Assembly (NCBI GenBank): GCA_947247005.1
Contig: OX365952.1
Span: 49,022,722 to 49,086,721, forward strand
From: Spisula solida
Taxonomy: Eukaryota > Mollusca > Bivalvia > Venerida > Mactridae
DNA: 64,000 nucleotides
Reading direction: 5' to 3'
Both the position numbers and the translations under genes were made by a program. Below, in pieces: positions 56,376 through 64,000 of this stretch; the stretch's first letter is position 1; each line of letters opens with the position of its first letter. Under the pieces are notes generated by a model. That model made no database searches. It had not been told where the DNA came from and saw only the letters and a program-made list of their open reading frames with translations.

Positions 56376-57707
56376 TGAAAAAACATCTGTTTGATTTCAA
56401 AAACAATCAAAGAGTCGTCTTATTGGCGGAACTTAACTACGAAGGCGGTGTCATGTGACCGCCATGTGACCCAGATATATTTGCTGTGTAATGCCACGTT
56501 GTTGGTGTTATTACATTTCCCTGAAAAACAACATCGCTAGGTGCTACTCTTATTTGTACATCACAGACAGATGCGGAAATTAGATTGTGTATTATCAGGC
56601 GGTTCAATTGAGGTCGTTAGTCCGTGGGGTACTCCAGTCGAACGATTATCAAATCAAGCACACTTGAATGATTACTCAGGTATTGGTAATTTACCCCACT
56701 TTGAGAGTGCGCCGGCAAAATCTGTCATCTCTGAGATGGTTAGAAAGACGCGCTTGACAATAAGATATGAATCTAAACAAGGTTACTGGAGCAAATCTTT
56801 GGTCTGTTAGGAAGATGTTATTGAATATTAACGATGCAAAAGTACGTAATGGGGTAATCAATAATCAATATTTACGTCTCAGACTCGTTTTCTTTTATTT
56901 GATCAGTTCCAGGTTCACGTAGTAGCTCTGTAGTACACTTCGAGTAACCTTGACCAAGCCAATAAACGGTTTAATGATTTACACGAACGGTTAGTTCCAG
57001 ATAATGATGAAGTGGCCGCCCTGGAGATTTTCTCTGTCAACATTACTGCAGCAGTTAAAATTATTTCATAACGATTCCATCCATCAGCCGGATAAGAAGG
57101 TCGGGACTGTTGAATTCTTAGAAATTTAAATTAATACTTACGATAATTATTCTAGTATTACGGAATATGGTGCGCTTCGCTAATTACTGATTTATTTAAA
57201 TTACGAAAGTATGCGAATATGAATTAAGTATTCGTGCATGAAATGTAAATTTGTTTGTGAATATTTCATAAATTTTAAACAATTTTTCTCCGATTCTGAA
57301 TAAATAAGGCTGAATGTGTTTAGACTGACGTGAAGTATCTCAAATATACTAAAATATATTTATATATTCATTTAGCTAACATTAAGTTGGATGTTTCATT
57401 TATGTTAACAAATTAACGTACAATGGCGCTACTGTCTGATTCCTACATTATTCTGATACATACAATTACAGTTATAAACTTTATCTTTTTCTCATTAATA
57501 TGAATTTAATGATATAATTGTATTTAAACGAATAGCACGTTATTTTTGCCCCAAAAATGCATTATTTTTTAAACATTACATGAATAAGCATATTTTGGAG
57601 AAATTCTATATAAATTATTTTATACATTTCTAATCACGCATATTTTCTGTTGTTGTTGATATCGTCGTCGTTGTTGTTATAAAATTAAACGTTTTCTATT
57701 TTTCTAG
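56376..57707. other. Unannotated stretch with one unassigned open frame
   Basis: The frame at 56541-56810 encodes LDCVLSGGSIEVVSPWGTPV and similar non-repetitive sequence ending in TAG. It has a protein-like composition but no recognisable family or splice context. A (GTT/GTC)n microsatellite lies at 57648-57680. Confidence 0.25.
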
Positions 57708-57862
57708 TGGTCTGCGTATCGTACAGACCAAAATGCTATCTGGAGTGATGTTGATCAGAAAGTTTGGAGTACATTTATTCAGTTACATCGTGTCTGTGAT
57801 CCAGATCTATGCCGACAATAATGACCACTACAATAATACACTATGTCTATTGAACAAGGAAG
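57708..57862 (+). CDS. Candidate first coding exon of a secreted protein (coding from 57733)
   Basis: The acceptor TTTTCTATTTTTCTAG (AG at 57706-57707) opens an exon with 25 bases of 5' UTR, then ATG at 57733. The 43 codons begin MLSGVMLIRKFGVHLFSYIV, and the hydrophobic run ends at QIYA before DNNDHYNN, a good signal-peptide layout with cleavage likely after A27. The exon ends AAGGAAG|GTAAGT, a consensus donor in phase 1, typical after signal-peptide exons. The polypyrimidine acceptor, start, signal peptide and donor all agree, which makes this the best host-exon call in the window. The downstream exon was not identified within the remaining 6 kb, so the gene probably continues beyond the window. 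Confidence 0.5.
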
Positions 57863-60800
57863 GTAAGTTTATCTTAACTGTTGTTGTTGTTGAAAGAAGT
57901 TGAAGGTTAGAGTATTTACGTCACAAATTGCAGTAATTAACAAATAATAGATATGTTTTAGCAACGTGGTACGTAATGAAATATAGACACCAATTAGGGT
58001 GGGTAGTTATTAAACATCAGTACATAACATTTAAACGGGTCTGTAACGGAGACTCAGCAGCTTATGTTGCGGCGAATCCACGCATGATATTAAACTTTTA
58101 TATTGTTTACGTTATAAACTTAACGTATAATTTCCGAAGGACGCTAGCCCTATAAACGACGTAAGCCCCTCTAATTATGACCTGCGATTTAGAATTTTGA
58201 TCCCTTTTATGTATTGCAGCTTTTGAAATCCTCTATAATTCTTCTCTAATTATGGAGTTTTTCCCTCAAACATATAAAAAATAATGCGACAGGAGTTTGT
58301 TTTCTGGATCGCTGGTCATAACTGTATCTTGTTTTAATATCTTGTTCAGGTTTATTGTTTTATGAGGACCTTGTAGTAGATTAGCGTTGTGTTATAATTA
58401 TGCTAAATAAGCTTTCTCTATAAATAAAGTCTATATATATTACGCACCGTTTCTCATTACGTAGTCCTTGCGAAACGTGGCACAGTTGTAATACACTCGG
58501 CATTGCGATGTCTATACGATCAGTGTCATTGCAAGCATTGATTAACTTCAATTTTGCTGGACATGATCGTAGAACAACATATAGTTGCGTCCAGTCACAC
58601 CGAATACTGCTCCCTTCGAATACAGCGCTCCTTGCTTTATTTAACACGTGTACTATTTGTCCCTTGTAGCGGTCGTAAAATGTCGCCCGTCTAATATAGT
58701 AAGTGCTGTTATCTACGTTGCAAATCAATGGATACTAGTAAATGATTTGGTGCGATGTAGTCACATTGATATTGGTTATATGTGCAACCGTTTACGGTTT
58801 GTTGCGATAGCTTATAGACTGTTAGTGGTCTAATGCTTTTACACTTGACATTACAAGACAATGGTGTCGTACAGTATACGTCCAAATCAAACTGTATGTT
58901 TGAACTATTGGTTTACCTTTTTGCATTGTTAGCATACGAGAAAGTCTAATTATTTCTTTGACAAATTTAATAATGTTGGCATGAATGACTGTTTTATTTT
59001 TTCTATTTTTATGATAGCTGGGCGTATACCTCCGTCACGCCGTCTATTTATCTATCAAGCATAGGAGGATGCAGATGGTCGTAATGGGTACCATAATGTT
59101 TTTGCCTAAAATAAATTTAGATTTTTAATGACCCGCCATACCAGGGCATTTAGTTCCCGAACCTGAGTATGTACGCGGCGTCCATAACGCGACAATGTGG
59201 AATATCTTGCAACGTACGACGTGGAGCTGTTTTCGAACTAAAGCATGTCATGCTTCGAATACAGATTCCTTCCAAAATGTTCTAATACGAATAAGCTGTA
59301 CCGTACAATTAGGTGTGAAAGCTGCTGTCGTACATATGTTCATGGTGGTCGAGTCAGGGAATTCGCTAGATTCTGGTGCACTTGCCTAACGATGACACAT
59401 GGCATCAAATTTAATTTCTCAATTTACGATTATTTGATATCGCAACTGTAAGACAGTGACAATAACTGTGTGATATTTGAAATATTCTCCTCCAAGTCTT
59501 GCTGAACCAAACTTCTAGGTTTCTGCACGACAGCCGTGCGACCACCGTGTGGCCACATTGCGACAAGCTTCCTTTATGTTCATATTGTTCACAATATACT
59601 AAACCACTAGTAGTAGTGAAAAAAGAAAATAACAAAATTAGTCTGTACATTGTATTACATTGCCTGGTTGACTTTCAGTATGTCCTTATATGGTAATTCT
59701 ATTCGTTCGTTGTTGTATAAACATCGTGCTGGCGTTTTACTTTGGTTATGTTTTTGACTTGGCGAGGTGCTGTTGGGGCGGGGAGTTGGGATTTATATTT
59801 GTCACCGTGACTTTCATTTGTTCTTGTCCACTTTGATAGTGGTCAAAGTCTCTTGTGACACCCTTTGTAATATTGTTCTTTATGTGCGTATACTATGGAA
59901 TAATCATTTTCTTTTTTCTTGTCACCTTTTGGATTTTCTTCTTGATGCTCTACCGTGCTGCTGAATGCTACCTTTCCTATCGTAGTTATTATTATCTTAT
60001 TATGTATTGACAAAGGGGTCACAACCAAGGGCGAACTTGTATGGAATCAGAAACAACAGAAACAGGTTTTGAATTGATAACGGGCAATTATTTCCAAACT
60101 GCCATAAAACAAAACCAAATAAAGATGTGAGAAATTATTATTGAAACTAAGTTGTTCTTAAATTACATAACTGGGCGGAAAACCGCCACAAGGAGGCTGT
60201 TTCTTGCACACTCTGTGTGATAATACATATACAAAAGTAAGCCAACATTCACTATTCAGATTTCAACAGCGCAACACTAGAATTCCATGCGATGTTAATT
60301 ATCTGTCTGGTTGTCTGCGATATGTAAGAACTCGACCAAAAACCAACTCAAGCGGTTTGTGTGACAATGGTTTTATTAACAACTGTAGTTAACTCAGATC
60401 CATTACAGTTTTAAGTAAATCAGGTGACAGTTCAGGTAGTTTAAAGTTCGATTGGATATATATCTTTATATTCCTGGAAGCCGGTTTTTATATTAGGGTT
60501 AAGGATATGAAAGTTGCGTAAAGGCGTGAGTAGGAATACTGATGGGAATGTGTCGATGGTTGGTGATAACTGTATATATTCTCAATGCTTTAAAAATGCT
60601 CGGATTCGTTGCAGTAATCAGTAATTCTATTATCTTGTTTGATATCGGACTTAGTGTACCGTCCCGGATCTGCGCTACGTTATTAAACGGTATAACGTTA
60701 TCAATTTTGCGACGAAATCATTCATAGAATAAAATACAGTAACCCCCAATAGCAACCTAGGTTGCCTAGAAATTCTGGATATGAAAGCAAGTTTACAGTG

Positions 60801-62149
60801 TAATTTAATATGGCAATATAATTACGTTGACAAGATTTGATAAGCTATATACCGATTCGATCGGCTCGTTTTATACATAATTGCCTCTTTTGCTTGCATG
60901 GTGTTGATAGAGGATCGTGTTTGCAGACTCTGTTTGTGAAAGCATTAATGACAATTTATTGTCGTAGAAATATGGCAAGTAAACATGATCGCTGCGTGGG
61001 GTGAGAGAAGAATGCCAATTAGACAGCGACATCTATGCGAACTATGTGAGTAAACACAGCATATTAAGCTTTTTATTTGTTTCCTTTATAGAACATAGGG
61101 TGAATTTACAGACAAATTTAACTGACATTGATGGTAATATTAAGATGTTGTAACTGTTATCAATTGTGCACAGACAAAATGGGATTAACAAAATTTGCCG
61201 AGTCATCACTATTGTTTATATAAAACTCTGCGGTCACTTTATGTTTAATGTTTGAGAGCAGCTTATTGATCGTAGAATGTATTAAAAAGAAACTTTGAAG
61301 TTTTCCAACTATTTTAAATATGTAAAATATTCTCGTAAATTGAACCACGCATCCTATTAAATGGTAATTTGCTCAATTTTTCCGTATAATGGCACAGTTA
61401 TCAACAAGCCTTATTTTCGACGAGTGCAACTATGCATCTACATGTAATGTCGGCAATTGAATAATTGTGCGTTATTCATAATTAGTCCAAAACATATTTA
61501 AGAAATATTCACAGCACTGAGGACGCTATAGCATTATAAGGACTGGCTTGTCAGCCCTACTAGTGTATATGTAAGCAAAGACCAGTGACCCAATACATTT
61601 GTAACGTCCACACTGTACTTGGAACATGCAAGTCAGGTAGTCTATAGCTGGATGTATTGATTAATTAGCATAACGAAGAAACAGTTGAATGAAACTGAGG
61701 TGAGGTGTAATAAAATATATTAATATACTCTAAGGAAAAAAATGAACGCCACTTTTTTAAATAAAATTAGCTGAAGGGATTTGTACTTAAACTATAACAC
61801 TATCAAAGTGTTTTACGGTAAAGTCAGCTAGATGGGCAATCACATAAAAAAAATTCCGATAACATTTTAGCGAAGATAAAATTACTATTTTGACAAATAT
61901 TGATATTGTGTTTTTTTGTAATTCGAAAGGATATTTATAATAAAGCCCTAAAATGAAAATGTGTTTATGACCTGAGTTTTTAAACCTGTTTTCACTGAGT
62001 CAATGTCCCCTGAGACTTGTGTATGTGACGTAACAAATGTTTAAGCATTATTTGACATAATCTAAGAAAGTATTTCATAAATCAATTTTTGATTAATTAT
62101 TAAAGTAGTCCAAGCTGTTGAAACGATCACTTTTTAGAATTCGTTATAT
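57863..62149. other. Likely intron or intergenic stretch without supported genes
   Basis: Several frames of 60-115 codons on both strands were read (for example 58381-58728 minus, starting MICNVDNSTYYIRRATFYDR, and 59195-59389 plus), but none has a recognisable motif and matching splice phase. A cysteine-rich plus frame running to TAG at 60390 matches the phase of the exon at 57862 but lacks a pyrimidine tract before its possible acceptor. GCAACCTAGGTTGC at 60752-60765 is a perfect palindrome. Confidence 0.35.
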
Positions 62150-62456
62150 TTTTCAAATATCTATCAAACTGGGTAATATTCGTATTTGGAGAAAACTATG
62201 ACTGTTTAAAACAGCCAACTCTGTTTTATCGATATACGTTCTTTTATAGAAATTGGTCACTATAGTGACGAAGCTAGTTATTTCAATATAATGCATGAGC
62301 AGTGTTTAGATGTTTGCTATGTAATTATAATATTAGACTTGCATTTACTTAGAATTGAATCAAGAGATATGTCATTTTATTCTTATTTTAAAGCGTTTAC
62401 AAAACCTTATTACATACAATCAGTATCAGGTTTTCCTGGAAACCGATTCACCATTT
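62150..62456. mobile_element. Diverged family H relative
   Basis: The right end ATCAGGTTTTCCTGGAAACC matches the inverted family H terminus. Inside, CACTATAGTGACGAAG and TGTTTAAAACAG correspond to CTATGGTGACC and TGTTTAAAACAG in the copy at 6905-6995 in inverse orientation. The left terminus was not found. Confidence 0.45.
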
Positions 62457-63235
62457 CTTAATGCCAATTAAATTAGCTTATTACCGGTATTATAAAGTAG
62501 TATTATCATATTATAATGTAATGCTTCCCATATTTATGTCAGGCTGTAAATAGCGCAGTTGATTACGTCATTTAACCAAGGAAGCATCCATACCGTAAAT
62601 AGGCTATGAGCAAAATTTATTTAACTTTTTTTATTGTATTTCATGATGAAGGCAAAATGCCGAAACGTTGATAATACAAATTAAATAATTTCAACGCGTG
62701 TTGGTGTTGACATTTATCTTAGGATAGCTTTTAAAAAGCTAGAATGCGAAACAACAACAACAACAGCAGTATTAGCATCAGCAGCACCACCACCACCACA
62801 ACCAGCCTCAAGTTTATTTCATATCATTCGTGTCAGTATACATAACAAATACATATAACTTGTTATTTTAAACATTCAAATAAACTATCAATTACGGTTC
62901 AATGTCTAAGAATAAAGTAAGAGTAGGACAACACTATCAATTGGTGGATATATACGTACATGTATAGTTTATAAGGAATATGTAAAACAGATCATTACCG
63001 TGTAGAAGACATGTATGAATACCAGTTATCGAATAAGTACATTACCAAATGTAGTTAAATGGAAAAAGTTTTCATAACAATAATTATCAGATTAATCAGA
63101 GTACTGATTAATAAAATATAAAACAAACTTGATATATAAACAAAATTAATACAACATTTTCATGAAGACGAACCGTTTTAAAGATCTTGAACCACAGCTG
63201 TAACAAAGATCTCCCGTATTATTTGGCTGTAACTC
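62457..63235. other. Unannotated stretch with microsatellite
   Basis: Contains TGATGAAGGCAAAATGCCGAA at 62644-62664 (weak hammerhead-like core, see rejected items) and a mixed (CAA/CAG/CAC)n tract at 62748-62802. Confidence 0.35.
62748..62802. repeat. (CAA/CAG/CAC)n microsatellite
   Basis: CAACAACAACAACAGCAG followed by CAGCAGCACCACCACCACCA. Confidence 0.85.
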
Positions 63236-63614
63236 TAGAAAATTCTCATTCAAATGGAAATTTCTTATACTCAGCTCACCCTGAAGAAAGGAAACGACAA
63301 GATAAAGACAGAAAGTTATCTTGAGTTGAATAATCGTCTTTTTCTAACACAAACTGGACATCACCAAGATATGACATTGAAGACGCTTTCAAAAAGACTA
63401 AACATGTTTTGACATCCATCTTTTATTTATCCAGAGACAAGGGTCTATGTCTGAAGTTGTTACAAAATTGTATATCTGGACATAATAATTATGTTCCTCT
63501 AGTTTAACTCGAGTAAAACTCGACGACACTCTCAGCAACATTGTGAACATTGAGAGGGGAGTTCCACGAGGTGTTGTCATCTCTCCCATCCTGTTCATAG
63601 TAAATATAATTGAT
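63236..63614 (+). pseudogene. LINE reverse transcriptase fragment
   Basis: The frame at 63513-63614 reads LDDTLSNIVNIERGVPRGVV and continues ISPILFIVNI, matching the non-LTR RT motif G(V/I)PQGSxLSPxLF around the palm. Upstream sequence gives a decayed match to the preceding RT region, with stops. It is a fragment only, without the catalytic Asp pair downstream. Confidence 0.65.
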
Positions 63615-63973
63615 CAGGGAAATGGAAAGGACAATCAACATTGGGCCAATTAAACAAGACATGAGCAGAGGAGGCAGATAATGCTAAAATACTACCATCC
63701 TACACATTTAATACATATTTTGAAATTTTAGGCCATGTATATACATGCATGTCAAAATTATATGCCAATTAGTGGGCCAATAATTGGAAATAAAACATCA
63801 TCTTAATTTATATATTCTCCAAAACCGAACCTAGAACAGGAAATGACAAAGTTTCTCAACCACATTGTCAAGGACCTACCAAGAGGGAAGAGAGCAGCCT
63901 GATACAGAGAACGAGATGCTAGAACCTGACACATCAATTGCAAGAAAAGATGCTCCCGAAATCAGACTGGAAG
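63615..63973. other. Unannotated edge sequence
   Basis: May be the decayed continuation of the LINE, but no RT motif is readable. Confidence 0.3.
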
Positions 63974-63975
63974 TA

Positions 63976-64000
63976 CTGTAAAAGCATTTATTTTCGCGAG
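63976..64000. mobile_element. MITE family E, left terminus cut by the window edge
   Basis: CTGTAAAAGCATTTATTTTC follows a TA (63974-63975) and matches the terminus at 48369; the rest lies outside. Confidence 0.6.

Noticed and set aside
58381..58728. 115-codon minus-strand frame
   Set aside because: No recognisable motif; isolated, with no neighbouring exon found in the expected orientation.
60180..60392. Cysteine-rich frame as second exon of the gene starting at 57733
   Set aside because: The phase fits, but the possible acceptor CCACAAG has no pyrimidine tract and no homology supports it.
62644..62665. Hammerhead ribozyme-like core (TGATGA, short GC stem, GAAA)
   Set aside because: The conserved C before TGATGA is an A, there is an extra base before the stem, and no cleavage-site strand or stem I/III pairing could be placed.
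1..64000. CRISPR arrays, operons, ribosome binding sites or prokaryotic genes
   Set aside because: The sequence is eukaryotic in character; tandem arrays here lack unique spacers and there are no gene clusters.

Overview
This is an AT-rich, gene-poor animal genomic window dominated by transposable elements and minisatellites. Three things suggest an invertebrate, most likely a bivalve mollusc: many unrelated short inverted-repeat (MITE-like) families packed together, tRNA-derived SINEs, and a tandem ~168-bp 'GTGACCTTGACCTTTGAG'-type repeat that I associate with bivalve genomes. The organism assignment is inference. No complete, recognisable conserved host gene is visible.

The best-defined object is a complete LTR-retrotransposon insertion at 7073-11435. 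It has two 397-bp LTRs differing at 5 positions, a perfect GGTAC target duplication, a primer-binding site and a BEL/Pao-type reverse-transcriptase fragment (10186-11019). Gag, protease, RNase H and integrase are missing. About 2.6 kb of the 3.6-kb internal region is a ~57-bp minisatellite of roughly 46 units. The insertion splits an older inverted-repeat element (6731-7072 plus 11441-11712).

The second large object is 23822-29828: about 6 kb bounded by near-perfect 61-bp inverted termini, a TTATT target duplication and subterminal CAACATGATT motifs, with no recognisable transposase. It contains another MITE, a probable LTR with primer site, two tandem-repeat blocks and a few splice-consensus-bounded short segments.

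Other layout. 0-6 kb has MITEs and a possible two-exon secreted-protein gene (3364-3418 joined to 4845-5173). 12-16 kb has three minisatellites (51, 39 and ~30 bp units) around one plausible internal exon (14023-14180). 18-22 kb has a multi-hairpin foldback element, 'CCTAGGTCCCAC' elements including an expanded version, and a ~53-bp tandem array belonging to a dispersed family. 30-37 kb has SINEs, two decayed LINE reverse transcriptases and a composite repeat that recurs in inverted orientation at 41.9-43.0 kb. 46-49 kb and 55-56 kb hold TIR elements with clear 3-, 4- or 5-bp target duplications, some nested. 57.7 kb holds a convincing signal-peptide first exon (57733-57862) whose downstream exons I could not identify. 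The right edge has a LINE fragment and the first bases of another MITE.

Host exons are calls from splice consensus and reading frame only. Repeat families are defined by copies and inverted termini visible in this window. Superfamily names are inferred from target-duplication length and terminal bases.
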